Shown piece by piece: positions 42,146 to 50,850 of a stretch of DNA of 64,000 bases. The position numbers and the translations under genes were made by a program. The stretch comes from Simplicispira sedimenti (GTDB lineage Bacteria; Pseudomonadota; Gammaproteobacteria; Burkholderiales; Burkholderiaceae_C). The stretch is taken from NCBI RefSeq assembly GCF_022760965.1, contig NZ_JAKVIJ010000003.1, positions 124,001 through 188,000 on the forward strand. The letters are read 5' to 3'. A model generated the notes under the pieces. It searched no databases. It was not told the origin of the DNA and saw only the letters and a program-made list of their open reading frames with translations. Numbering within the stretch: the stretch's first letter is position 1; each line of letters starts with the position of its first letter.

Positions 42146-42794
42146 GCTGGCCGGGTCTCGCCCCGGGGGGCGAGGTACTTTTCTTTGCTTCGCCAAAGAA
42201 AAGTACCCAAAAGAAAGGCGACCCACTGTCTGCGACCCCTGCGCTGTGCGAAGGGGCAAACCTGCGTAGGGGCGCTTGCGGGGTGCGCCGTGGAACTCAC
42301 TGCGCTGCTGCGCAGCTCCGTTCGGACAACCCCGGCGAGTCAGTGGACGAAGCATGCGCGCTGCGACGCGCATGCCCACCCCGCAAGCGCCCCGCCGCAG
42401 GCGCAGCCAGAAGGGGTTTGAAGGCCGCAATCCACACGGGCCATCGCTGCGCTCGGCCCGGCTTGCGCGGCGCGCAGCGCCTGCGACCCTGGGGGCCGAG
42501 CGCCGCGATGGCCCGAAACCTACCAAGCCCTTCTGCACGTGCCGAGAAGCGCAGAGCGCGGGGCGGGCGTGTGCCGCAGGACACACGCCTTTGTGGTCTG
42601 ACTTGCTGCGGTTGTTCGAACGGAGCGCCGCAGGCGCGCAGTGAGTTCCGCAGCATGCCCCGCGAACGAGCATCGCAGGTTGCCCCCGCGCGCAGCGTGG
42701 GGGTCACGGGCGGCAGGGTCGCCCTTTCTTTGCTTACTTTCTTTCGGCGAAGCGAAAGAAAGTGAGTCGCCCGCCGGGGCGAGACCCGGCCAGC
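42146..42794. repeat. 649-bp inverted-repeat element, non-coding
   Basis: Ends are inverted repeats (about 42146-42180 and 42762-42794, sharing GGCCGGGTCTCGCCCCGG). Just inside are two separate hairpins with poly-pyrimidine arms (42175-42206 and 42736-42763). Further in, a 40-bp block around 42288-42327 is inverted at about 42612-42652 (core GGAACTCACTGCGC). The open frames running through it give Arg-rich translations such as RVSPRGARYFSLLRQRKV, which I recall as recurrent spurious proteins in related genomes. I see no transposase. It fills the gap after slt. Confidence 0.75.
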
Positions 42795-42815
42795 TGCCGA
42801 ATGCAATTACATGAT

Positions 42816-42882
42816 GATTGCTATAAAAAATATAGCTGTTTGCGCTTATCAGATAAGCGCCAGAGGCCAAAAACACCTCAAA
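42816..42882 (-). repeat. Small palindromic interspersed repeat, copy 6 (3' end of MBL gene)
   Basis: On the minus strand TTTTTGGCCTCTGGCGC, stem GCGCTTATC-TG-ATAAGCGC, CAGCTATA and TATAGCAATC. A well-preserved unit. Its left end provides the TGA stop codon of the metallo-hydrolase gene. Confidence 0.75.
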
Positions 42883-43807
42883 TATTCACCAGCACATCCC
42901 CCTCGCGCCGCGCCGCCCCCGAGCGCACCAGTTCGTCCATCAGCCCCTCCAGCCACTCGGCCTGGCCGCGGTCGCCGAAATGCCGCTGGTGCATGGTGCC
43001 GAAGTAGGGCGTGGCGTCGGTCCAGGCGCGCAGGTCGGGCAGGCTGATGCGCTGCCATTCCAGCAGCTTGTACTTGAGCAACACCTTGGCGGCATAGAGC
43101 GCGTGCTTGCCGGGGTTGCTGGCGAAGCCGTCGAGGCGCCTGCGTGCCACGCCCAGGGCGCGCGGGGCATCGTGGAACACCGGGCCGTGGCCGGGGATCA
43201 CGGTGCGCGGAGCCAGGTGCTCGATCAGGTCGAGCGTGCGTGCCACTTCCTCGAAGGCGTCGGCACCATCGAGCTCGGGGAAGACCACGCCGAAGCCGTT
43301 CTCCCACAGTGCATCGGCCGAGATGAGGGTGCGGTCCTGCGGCTCGAACAGCACGATGGAGTGCGGGTCGTGCCCCGGCGCGGCATGCACCTGCCAGGGG
43401 CGGTCGCCCAGCAGCTCCTCGGTGCCGGGTTGCAGCAGGGCGTCGCAGCGGAACTGCGGGCATTCCTGGCCCGTGGGCGTGTAGCTCAGGGCGTAGGGGT
43501 CCCAGTGGCGCACATGCGCTGCCTGGCCGGGCGGGATGGCGGTGTGCACCTGCGGCCAGGCCTGCTGCAGCGCGGCGTTGCCGCCGCAGTGGTCGCTGTG
43601 CAGGTGGGTGTTGAGGATGCGCTCCAGCGGCCGTCCGCCCAGCGCGGACTGCACCAGCGCCAGCGTCTGCGCGCTGTGCGTGCAGTAGCCCGTGTCCACC
43701 AGCGCGGCGCCCGAATGCTGTCCGGTGAACAGGATGTTGTTCGACGACAGCCAGCCGCGTTCAAAAACAGTGACTTCGGGCGGAAGGGCCGATGGATGTT
43801 GCGTCAT
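42878..43807 (-). CDS. MBL-fold metallo-hydrolase
   Basis: A 309-aa beta-lactamase-fold hydrolase. The zinc motif is TH68LH70SD72H73CGG, further metal ligands come from AAPGHDPHS and ISADALWENGFG, and IPGHGPVF is present. Members include glyoxalase II, lactonases and many uncharacterised hydrolases. The long C-terminal helical part (residues about 225-300) suggests the group of MBL proteins acting on CoA thioesters or lactones, but this is open. It follows fadD on the same strand, separated by a post-stop repeat. Confidence 0.85.
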   Translation of the reverse strand: MTQHPSALPPEVTVFERGWLSSNNILFTGQHSGAALVDTGYCTHSAQTLALVQSALGGRPLERILNTHLHSDHCGGNAALQQAWPQVHTAIPPGQAAHVRHWDPYALSYTPTGQECPQFRCDALLQPGTEELLGDRPWQVHAAPGHDPHSIVLFEPQDRTLISADALWENGFGVVFPELDGADAFEEVARTLDLIEHLAPRTVIPGHGPVFHDAPRALGVARRRLDGFASNPGKHALYAAKVLLKYKLLEWQRISLPDLRAWTDATPYFGTMHQRHFGDRGQAEWLEGLMDELVRSGAARREGDVLVNI

Positions 43808-43851
43808 AAGCTATCCAATGAGAATTTGCTGCCCGTGGTGGTTGCCATGCG

Positions 43852-43974
43852 CGCGGCCCAGCCCAGCGACCGCCGCGCAAGGGCCGCCCCGCCGCGCTGG
43901 CGGTGTCCCCCTTCCGCAGCGCGCAGCGCTGCAAGAGAAGGGGGAAGCGGCGCAGCCGCTCAGGGGGTTGTCCT
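43852..43974 (-). repeat. Post-stop-codon repeat, copy e (at fadD stop)
   Basis: Minus-strand ACAACCCCCTGAGCGGCTGC, CTTCCCCCTT, then GGCGGGGCGGCCCTTGCGCGGC and GCTGGGCTGGGCCG. The TGA of the opening motif is the fadD stop codon itself, so the repeat encodes the last residues (TTP) of FadD. Confidence 0.75.
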
Positions 43975-45645
43975 TAACTCGCGGCGCAGGATCTTGCCCA
44001 CGTTGGTCTTGGGCAGGTCTTCGCGGAACTCGATGTACTTGGGCCGTTTGTAGCCGGTGAGGTTCTCGTGGCAGAAGCGTTCCACGTCGCTTTCTTCGAG
44101 CGAGGGGTCGCTGCGCACCACGAACACCTTGACGGCCTCGCCCGACTTCTCGTCGGGGATGCCGACGGCGGCGCATTCGAGCACGCCGGGGCAGGTGGAG
44201 ATGACGTTCTCGATCTCGTTGGGGAAGACGTTGAAGCCGCTGACCAGGATCATGTCCTTCTTGCGGTCGATGATGCGCGTGTAGCCCTCGGCGTCCATGA
44301 TACCGATGTCGCCCGTGCGCATGAAGCCGTCGGGCGTGAAGGCCTTGGCGTTCTCCTCGGGCTGGTTGTAGTAGCCCGGCATGACGTTGGGGCCACGGAT
44401 GCAGATCTCGCCTGAGGCGCCCTGGGGCAGGCTGTTGCCGTCATCGTCCTTGATGGCGATCTCGATGCCCGGCAGCGGCAGGCCGATGGTGCCGGTGAAG
44501 GTGGTGTTGTTGACCGGGTTGTTGGTGCCGATGGCGCAGGTCTCGCTCATGCCCCAGCCCTCGATCATGGTGCTGCCCGTGACCTTCTGCCACTGTTTGG
44601 CCGTGCCCTCGGACGCCGCCATGCCGCCGGCCTGTGACACGCACAGGTGCGAGAAGTCGAGCGTGCGGAACTGTGGGTTCTGCAGCAGGGCGTTGAACAG
44701 CGTGTTCACGGCGGGCAGCATGTGGAAGGGGCGTTTCTTGAGCACCTCGACGAACTTCGGAATGTCGCGCGGGTTGGGGATCAGCGTCAGGCGCGAACCC
44801 TGGCGGATGGCCAGCAGGCACAGCGTGAGCGCGAAGATGTGGTACAGCGGCAGCGCGGCAATGCTGTTGGCCTTGCTCAGGTCGCCAATTTTGGCGAGCG
44901 CCGGCGTGAACCAGGCCTCGGCTTGCAGCGTGGCGGCAATGATGTTGCGGTGGGTCAGCACCGCGCCTTTCGACAGGCCCGTGGTGCCGCCCGTGTACTG
45001 CAGGAAGGCAATGGAGTCGTGGTTGGCCTGGCTGGGTTGCAGCGTGCGGCGCGCGCCCATCGCCAGCGCCTTTTTGAAGCTGGTGACCTGGCGGCCGCCG
45101 GTGAGCGGAAGCTCATAGGCGGGCACCATCTTGGCCAGGTGGCGCACGGCGAAGGTGATCCACTGGCCGTACCAGAAGCCCAACATGTCGCCCATGGAGG
45201 CCATGACCACATGCTTGACGTTGGTGTGGTCGATGACCTCGGCCAGCGTGTGGGCGAAGTTCTCCAGGATGACGATGGCCGTGGCGCCAGAGTCCTTGAG
45301 TTGGTGCTCCAGTTCGCGTGCGGTGTAGAGCGGGTTGACGTTCACACAGGTGTAGCCCGCGCGCAGCACGGCGGCCATGGTCACGGCGAACTGCGGCACG
45401 TTGGGCAGCATGATGGCCACGCGCGCGCCTGGCTCCAGCCCCTGGCCCTGCAGCCAGGCGCCGAGGGCGGCGGAATGGCGGTCCAGCTCGCCGTAGCTCA
45501 TCCAGCGTTCCATGCACACCGAGAAGGGGCTGGCGGCATGCTTGCGCATCGCCTCTTCCAGCAGGTGCGCGGCCGAGCGGTACTGATCGGGGTCCACGTC
45601 GTGCGGTACGCCCGCGGGGTAGTTCTTGAGCCAGATCTTGTCCAT
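43960..45645 (-). CDS. fadD: Long-chain-fatty-acid-CoA ligase
   Basis: AMP-forming acyl-CoA synthetase, 561 aa. Motifs: FLQYTGGTTGLSKGAVLTHRN (P-loop), GWGMSETCAIG (adenine and acyl site), GFMRTGDIGIMDAEGYTRIIDRKKDMI and GYKRPKYIEF with the late catalytic lysine region. It starts MDKIWLKNYPAGVPHDVDPDQY at the ATG 45645, as in beta- and gammaproteobacterial FadD; an upstream in-frame start at 45708 is not supported. The last codons fall inside a post-stop repeat. Confidence 0.93.
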   Translation of the reverse strand: MDKIWLKNYPAGVPHDVDPDQYRSAAHLLEEAMRKHAASPFSVCMERWMSYGELDRHSAALGAWLQGQGLEPGARVAIMLPNVPQFAVTMAAVLRAGYTCVNVNPLYTARELEHQLKDSGATAIVILENFAHTLAEVIDHTNVKHVVMASMGDMLGFWYGQWITFAVRHLAKMVPAYELPLTGGRQVTSFKKALAMGARRTLQPSQANHDSIAFLQYTGGTTGLSKGAVLTHRNIIAATLQAEAWFTPALAKIGDLSKANSIAALPLYHIFALTLCLLAIRQGSRLTLIPNPRDIPKFVEVLKKRPFHMLPAVNTLFNALLQNPQFRTLDFSHLCVSQAGGMAASEGTAKQWQKVTGSTMIEGWGMSETCAIGTNNPVNNTTFTGTIGLPLPGIEIAIKDDDGNSLPQGASGEICIRGPNVMPGYYNQPEENAKAFTPDGFMRTGDIGIMDAEGYTRIIDRKKDMILVSGFNVFPNEIENVISTCPGVLECAAVGIPDEKSGEAVKVFVVRSDPSLEESDVERFCHENLTGYKRPKYIEFREDLPKTNVGKILRRELRTTP

Positions 45646-45711
45646 GCGTTGTTCTGCAGTCAGGATGGGGAAAAAAGGAGGCCTCATTCTCTGTGTTGCA
45701 GTGCGCAAGGG

Positions 45712-46452
45712 CTACCGGGCAAGTCCTAGGGTGGCCTCCAATTGCGTCCCGCAGGCGACAGGGTCGCCGTCGAACAGCGCCTGCATCAACGTGGCTTCGC
45801 GCTCGTGCACGGTGCTCAGAAAGTGCTCCACCGCACCGCGCCTGCGCGCCATCTCGCCAAAGGTGTCAAACCCCGTTTCCAGAAAATGCTGCAAGGCCCC
45901 CAGGCCGGCGGCCTGGGCGGGTTTGCGCATCATGCGCAGCATCATGCGCAGGCCGGGCATGCGCGTGAAGCGGGTGAGGTCTTGGCCCAGCTTCATCACG
46001 CTGGCCAGTTGTTGTTCGCGCTCGGCGCGCTCGCCCACGCCGCGCCAGGCGGCCACGTAGCGGGCGGCGTCGGCGGGGGTGGGGGGCAGGTGCACCCAGG
46101 CCAGCCCCATGGCGTGGTCCAGCCGCTCGGTTTGCATGTGCAGTAGCGCCAGGTCGGTGGCGGTCTGCACCACCGCCTGCGGAAACACCGTCTGCAAGGT
46201 GCCCGCGATGCGACCGAATTGCGTGTCGCGCTCGCTGTAGTCGCCGGGGCTGTACAGCTCCTCCAGGAAAAATCGCGTGGCACCCTGGTACAGGGGGTCG
46301 GCCATCAGGTCGGCATAGGTGCCAGCGAAGCGGCGCGACTGCCATTGCTTGACGGCCAGTACGGCCTGGGCCAGCGATGGGTCGGCCTGCTGCTGCACGC
46401 GCAGCGCGGTCACGTCGGCAAGGCTGTGGCGGATGGTGTCGGCAGCGTCCAT
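45712..46452 (-). CDS. FFLEELY-motif family protein
   Basis: A 246-aa helical protein with the family-naming motif FFLEELYSP (residues 61-69) in GATRFFLEELYSPGDYSERD, preceded by RRFAGTYADL. The family is conserved in proteobacteria and has no known function. The gene lies 66 bp upstream of fadD on the same strand, so a link with fatty acid metabolism is possible but unproven. Confidence 0.75.
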   Translation of the reverse strand: MDAADTIRHSLADVTALRVQQQADPSLAQAVLAVKQWQSRRFAGTYADLMADPLYQGATRFFLEELYSPGDYSERDTQFGRIAGTLQTVFPQAVVQTATDLALLHMQTERLDHAMGLAWVHLPPTPADAARYVAAWRGVGERAEREQQLASVMKLGQDLTRFTRMPGLRMMLRMMRKPAQAAGLGALQHFLETGFDTFGEMARRRGAVEHFLSTVHEREATLMQALFDGDPVACGTQLEATLGLAR

Positions 46453-46572
46453 GGCTGGAGGGGATGGTCTATGCTTTCACCATTACACCGAAAAACGGCG
46501 TTTCCCCCCTTGCGCCACCTCGAAAGCCCGCATGAATAGTCTTCCCTCTCTTCACTTCGCTGCAGGTGCACC

Positions 46573-47472
46573 ATGATCGCGCGCATGCAATTGCTGGCGC
46601 TGGTGTTTCTGGTGCTATCCCTGGCGGCCTGGTGGGCCTGGGCGCTGCCCCAGGGGCTGGATCTGGCCTGGGCAGGAATGGGTGTTTTTGCGGGGATGTA
46701 TGTGCTGGGCCTGGGCCTGCCCTTTGTGCTGATGCATGCCGTCAACCAGGCTGATGTGGCGCCCCGGGCCACGCTGGCGCAGGTGTTGCGGGCGGCCGTG
46801 GCCGAGGCGCGCTGGGCGCTGGTGGTGTTTGGCTGGCGCCAGCCACTGCGCAGCACCAGCGTGCCCGACTGGCTGCCCGATGCCCCCACCGGCCATCGTG
46901 GCGTGGTGCTGGTGCACGGCTTTTTGTGCAACCGTGGGCTGTGGCTGTCCTGGATGCCGCTGCTGCGGTCGCGCGGACATGCCTACGTGGCGGTGAATCT
47001 GGAGCCAGTGTTCGGCTCCATCGATGCCTATGCCTCCACGGTGGACGATGCGGTGCGCCGTGTGACGCAGGCCACCGGCCTGCCGCCCGTGATCGTGGCG
47101 CACAGCATGGGTGGCCTGGCCACGCGGGCCTGGTTGCGGGCGTTTTCTGCCGATGCGCGGGTGCACCGGGTCATCACCTTGGGCACGCCGCACGGCGGCA
47201 CCTGGCTGGGCCGCTGGAGCCAGGCTACCAACGGGCGCCAGATGCAACAGGCCAGCCCGTGGCTGCAGCAACTACAGCTTGACGAACCCCTCACCCGCGC
47301 CCACCTGTTCACCTGCTGGTATTCCAACTGCGACAACATCGTTTTCCCGGCACGCACGGCGGCGTTGCCCGGCGCCCGCCAGCGCTTCGTGGCGGGCCTG
47401 GCGCATGTGGAAATGGCCTGTGATGAACAGGTGATGGCTGAATGCCTGGAAGAAATGGCGCAGGCGAATTGA
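46573..47472 (+). CDS. Alpha/beta-hydrolase, triacylglycerol-lipase-like, membrane-anchored
   Basis: A 299-aa protein with two N-terminal hydrophobic segments (about 7-25 and 30-55) and then an alpha/beta-hydrolase domain. VLVHGFLCNRGLW carries the oxyanion region, and the nucleophile elbow is AHS178MGG. A strand VITLGTPHGGTWLG and a late His (in FVAGLAHVEM) complete the usual pattern. The substrate is probably an ester, but it is not identifiable. The gene is convergent with phhA with 6 bp between stops. Confidence 0.85.
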   Translation: MIARMQLLALVFLVLSLAAWWAWALPQGLDLAWAGMGVFAGMYVLGLGLPFVLMHAVNQADVAPRATLAQVLRAAVAEARWALVVFGWRQPLRSTSVPDWLPDAPTGHRGVVLVHGFLCNRGLWLSWMPLLRSRGHAYVAVNLEPVFGSIDAYASTVDDAVRRVTQATGLPPVIVAHSMGGLATRAWLRAFSADARVHRVITLGTPHGGTWLGRWSQATNGRQMQQASPWLQQLQLDEPLTRAHLFTCWYSNCDNIVFPARTAALPGARQRFVAGLAHVEMACDEQVMAECLEEMAQAN

Positions 47473-47478
47473 GGGCGT

Positions 47479-48372
47479 TCAGCGCTCCAGCATGCAGCGA
47501 AAACCGGGGTAGCTTTCGGCGTCCGTGGCGTTGTCGCCATCGTCCGGATCGCGCGCATTGGCTGCCAGTTCGGGTTGCTTGCGCAGGCGCTCGTACATCG
47601 GGCCGAAGTCCGGGTCGGTCATGGCAAACAACTGCTCGAAGCTGTCGATGACGAAGTAGGTCTGCTGGAAGCTGTCGATCTTGTAGCGCGTGCGCATGGT
47701 GCGCTCCAGCCGCAGCGGCAGGCGCTGTGGCTCGGGGCTTTGCACGGCGTAGCGCAGTTCGCCGGCCGAACTGAGGATGCCTGCGCCATACGCGCGCAGC
47801 CCCTCGGGCTGGCGGATCAGACCGAACTCGATGGTGTACCAGTACAGCCGCGAGAGCATCTCGCACGCGCCCAGGCGCTCGGCCTTGAGCCCCCCTTCGC
47901 CATAGCGCTGCACGTAGTCGGCAAACACCGGGTCGAACAGCAGCGGCACATGGCCGAACAGGTCGTGGAAGATGTCGGGCTCGACGATGTAGTTGAACTC
48001 CTCGGGGGTGCGAATCCAGTCGGTGACCGGGAACTTGCGGTGGGCCAGCAGGGTGAAGAAGGGCACCTCGGGGATCAGGCCGGGCACGGCCACCAGCTCC
48101 CAGCCGGTGGCGCGGTGCAGGTGCTCGCTGATGTCGTCCAGCCGCGGAATGCGCTCGCGCGCGCCCAGCCGGGGCAGGGCGGCGATGAAGGCATCGCAGG
48201 CCAGTCCGGGCAGCTGTGCGCTCTGGCGTTCGTACAGGCGGCGGTAGGTGTCGTGGTCCTGCGCGGTATAGGCGTTCCAGTCCTGGGTGCAGGTGTAGTC
48301 GGGGCGGGCGCGGGCGTAGTCACCCCGCGGGGGGCGCTCGCTCGCTCCATAGACGACGGGTTCGGCGGCCAT
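47479..48372 (-). CDS. phhA: Phenylalanine 4-monooxygenase
   Basis: Pterin- and iron-dependent hydroxylase turning phenylalanine into tyrosine. The 297-aa protein has the iron ligands H136 and H141 in PDIFHDLFGHVPLL and E182 in YWYTIEFGL. TAQDHDTYRRLYERQ and LAHRKFPVTDWIR match bacterial PhhA. It lies 73 bp after hppD on the same strand, so the two catalyse the first steps of Phe/Tyr breakdown toward homogentisate. Confidence 0.95.
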   Translation of the reverse strand: MAAEPVVYGASERPPRGDYARARPDYTCTQDWNAYTAQDHDTYRRLYERQSAQLPGLACDAFIAALPRLGARERIPRLDDISEHLHRATGWELVAVPGLIPEVPFFTLLAHRKFPVTDWIRTPEEFNYIVEPDIFHDLFGHVPLLFDPVFADYVQRYGEGGLKAERLGACEMLSRLYWYTIEFGLIRQPEGLRAYGAGILSSAGELRYAVQSPEPQRLPLRLERTMRTRYKIDSFQQTYFVIDSFEQLFAMTDPDFGPMYERLRKQPELAANARDPDDGDNATDAESYPGFRCMLER

Positions 48373-48445
48373 GGTGTGTCTCCTGGTTTTTTGTCATGGT
48401 GCGTACAGGCCGCTTCGGTGGCGGCCTGTGTCGGGGGCAGTCCGC

Positions 48446-49591
48446 TCAGGCCTGGCCCGGAGCCTTGAGTACGCCGCGCCGGATCTGGTCCAGCTCGATG
48501 GACTCGAACAAGGCCTTGAAGTTGCCGTTGCCAAAGCCTTCGTCACCCTTGCGCTGGATGAACTCGAAGAAGATGGGGCCGAGCTGGTTCTCGCTGAAGA
48601 TCTGAAGCAGCAGTGCGTCCTTCTTGCCGTCGATCAGGATCTTGCGGTCACGCAATGCGGCGAGCGGCTCGCCGTGGCCGGGGATGCGCTTTTCCACGAG
48701 CTCGTAGTAGGTGTCGGGCGTGTCGAGCAGGCGCACGCCGCTGGCGCGCAGCTTGTCCACGGTGGCGTAGAGGTCATCTGAGCCCATGGCGATGTGCTGG
48801 ATACCCTCGCCTTTGTACATGTCCAGGTATTCCTGGATCTGGCCCGGCTTGTCCTTGCCTTCCTCGTTGATCGGGATGCGGATCTTGCCGCAGGGGCTGG
48901 TCATGGCTTTGCTTTTGACGCCCGTGACCTGGCCTTCAATGTCGAAGTAACGGATCTCGCGGAAGTTGAACAGGCGTTCGTAAAAGTCGGCCCACTCGGC
49001 CATGCGGCCGCGGTGCACGTTGTGCGTGAGGTGGTCGATGTAGGTCAAGCCATGGCCCACGGGGTTGAGCGCTTCTTGCGCGCTCACGCCCGGCAGGGGC
49101 TCGAAGTCCACGTCATAAAAGCCGATGTTGCCGATGTCGCCGGGCTGTGCGCCGCCCTTGCCGCGCCAGCGGTCCACAAAATAGATCAGGCTGTCGCCAA
49201 TGCCCTTGATGGCCGGGATGTTCAGTTCGCCAGGGCCCGCCTTGCCGGCATAGCCCCAGGCGCCCAGCGAGATGGCGCGCTCGTAGGCGGCCTTGGCGTC
49301 GTGCACGCGAAAGGCAATGGCGCAGACGCTGGGCCCGTGCAGGCGCGCAAAGCGCTGGGCAAAGCTGTCGGGCTCGGCGTTGACGATGAAGTTGATGCTC
49401 CCCTGGCGGTACAGCAGCACGTTCTTGTGGCGGTGCCGTGCCACGGGTTGGAAGCCCATGGCCTGAAAGCTGCGTCCCAGTGCGGCTGGATCGGGTGCGG
49501 CGTACTCGATGAATTCGAAGCCGTCGGTGCCCATGGGGTTGTCCCAGGCGTCTTGGGGGGCGGTGGCCGTTTCCGGCAGTGCAGCGTTCAT
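48446..49591 (-). CDS. hppD: 4-hydroxyphenylpyruvate dioxygenase
   Basis: Converts 4-hydroxyphenylpyruvate to homogentisate (non-heme iron, VOC superfamily). The 381-aa protein has two VOC halves; the C-terminal one holds the iron ligands: His in LTYIDHLTHNV, His in GEGIQHIAMGSDD and Glu in GPIFFEFIQRKG. GFGNGNFKALFESIE is the HPPD end. The ATG at 49591 has GGAGA upstream; longer starts fall in the hairpin region before the gene. It works with phhA (next gene) and with the FAH/maiA operon at 18-20 kb. Confidence 0.94.
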   Translation of the reverse strand: MNAALPETATAPQDAWDNPMGTDGFEFIEYAAPDPAALGRSFQAMGFQPVARHRHKNVLLYRQGSINFIVNAEPDSFAQRFARLHGPSVCAIAFRVHDAKAAYERAISLGAWGYAGKAGPGELNIPAIKGIGDSLIYFVDRWRGKGGAQPGDIGNIGFYDVDFEPLPGVSAQEALNPVGHGLTYIDHLTHNVHRGRMAEWADFYERLFNFREIRYFDIEGQVTGVKSKAMTSPCGKIRIPINEEGKDKPGQIQEYLDMYKGEGIQHIAMGSDDLYATVDKLRASGVRLLDTPDTYYELVEKRIPGHGEPLAALRDRKILIDGKKDALLLQIFSENQLGPIFFEFIQRKGDEGFGNGNFKALFESIELDQIRRGVLKAPGQA

Positions 49592-49611
49592 GGTGTCTCC
49601 GTAGTTGCTTG

Positions 49612-49781
49612 ACCTGAGAGGCTGAGAGTCTTTTGCCAATGCCCGCCTTGCACGCCAAAACACCCCTGCTCGTCGTTGCAAATGCTCGCCATAGCCCGCG
49701 TTATGGCTGCGCTTTGCGCCTCGATCAGCGGCGCTTTGACGCGCCTTTCGGGCACGGGCAAAAAACTTTCAGCCTCTGAGT
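49612..49781. repeat. 170-bp long imperfect hairpin upstream of hppD
   Basis: Outer arms CTGAGAGGCTGAGAGTCTTT (from 49614) and its inverted partner (49755-49779) pair with few mismatches. The pairing continues inward (TTGCACGCCAAAA with TTTGACGCGC; GCAAATGC with GCGCTTTGC) to a tip CCATAG-CCCGCG-TTATGG. The whole segment is thus one palindrome. It begins 21 bp upstream of the hppD ATG. It may be a repeat unit or an RNA hairpin in the hppD leader. Bases 49782-49896 hold nothing clear. Confidence 0.65.
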
Positions 49782-49896
49782 CATGCACTGTAGGCGCCAG
49801 GGAGATCAGTGTTCGCGCGAAATGGGCCTCATAAAACAAGGTGTTTGCAGGAATTTTGCGTCACATCAAATCCATGTGCGCAAAACGGGTGCTGTA

Positions 49897-50850
49897 TCAG
49901 CGGTTTTGCGCAGGGCTGCGCAGGCCCAGGGCGCCTTCCAGGCGCAGCTGTTCTTCGGGGGTGAACAGGGTCTGACGCAGTTGATCCAGGCGGGCGGCAT
50001 CCTGCCCGGCGCTGCGCGCTTGTTGGTATTGGTCCAGCCGGGCGTTCCAGTCGCGCTCTTCGCGGTCCAGGCGTGCCAGGCGCTCTGCGGCCTCGGCGCC
50101 GTAGGTGGCGCTGCGCTGGGCAAAGCGGGTGGCATCGTCCGCCCCCTGGGCGTTGAAGGCGGCGGTTTGCTGGGCGGCGCCGACATGGGCCACAGATTCG
50201 CTGCGCTGCGCGCGCAGCGGGGCGGGCAACTGGGCTTCGGTCTCGGCCAGGGCCTTGCGCTTCTCCTCGGCACTCAGCGCGGTGTTGCGCTCGATCTCCA
50301 AGCGGGCCAGAAGGGCCTGGTCCAGCAGTTGTTGCTGGCCGAACAAGGCCTCGTACTCGTCGCCGTCGAAGTGCTGCAGGCGCAGCTTCTGGCGCTGCTC
50401 CAGCGCCTGTCGCATGGCATGGGGGTCCAGCGGATCGGCGGGGGGACGCAGTTGTCCCAGCGCCACCCGGTAGTCCACATAACGCCGCGCCAGGGCCAGG
50501 GCGCGGGTGGTCAGCTCTGGCGCAAAGTGCTGGCCGACCAGCGCCTCCAGCCGCAGCTTCAACGCATCGGGGCTGCCGGCTTCGCCGGCGTCGTGCAACA
50601 TGGCCTCGATGGCGTCCCGCAGGCCTGGGGTCAGCAGCGGGTCGTTGCCCGCTGCGCCTGGGGTTGTGCGTCCTTGGCCGAGGGGGTGGGGCGGTGGGGC
50701 TGCGCGGGCCAGGGCCTGTGCAGGCCCCTGGCCCTGGGCGGCGGGCGGTGCGGTGTCGGTGGGCGAGGTGTCCCCGCCCAGAAACCACCACAGTGCGCCC
50801 GCACCGGCCAGGGCGGCGACTGCTCCACCGGCCCACACCGCCTTGTGCAT
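49897..50850 (-). CDS. lifO: Lipase-specific foldase (lipase secretion chaperone, LifO)
   Basis: A 317-aa membrane-anchored periplasmic chaperone needed to fold the lipase encoded upstream. N-terminal helix at about 5-25 (AVWAGGAVAALAGAGALWWFLG), a Pro/Ala-rich linker, then the helical scaffold with LLTPGLRDAIEAMLHDAGE, RRYVDYRVALGQL, YEALFGQQQLLDQALLARLEIERNTALSAEEK and a final TLFTPEEQLRLEGAL. Start ATG at 50850 overlaps the lipase stop by one base, the usual lip-lif order. Confidence 0.9.
   Translation of the reverse strand: MHKAVWAGGAVAALAGAGALWWFLGGDTSPTDTAPPAAQGQGPAQALARAAPPPHPLGQGRTTPGAAGNDPLLTPGLRDAIEAMLHDAGEAGSPDALKLRLEALVGQHFAPELTTRALALARRYVDYRVALGQLRPPADPLDPHAMRQALEQRQKLRLQHFDGDEYEALFGQQQLLDQALLARLEIERNTALSAEEKRKALAETEAQLPAPLRAQRSESVAHVGAAQQTAAFNAQGADDATRFAQRSATYGAEAAERLARLDREERDWNARLDQYQQARSAGQDAARLDQLRQTLFTPEEQLRLEGALGLRSPAQNR

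Noticed and set aside
42124..42876. Several ORFs of 80-210 aa over the 649-bp element
   Set aside because: They occur in overlapping frames on both strands, are Arg/Ala-rich, and mirror one another because the DNA is an inverted repeat. No ribosome binding sites or domains support them.
49614..49640. CTGAGAGG motif upstream of hppD, similar to part of a TPP riboswitch
   Set aside because: The other conserved TPP elements are absent, and the motif is one arm of a long hairpin. HPPD has no link to thiamine.
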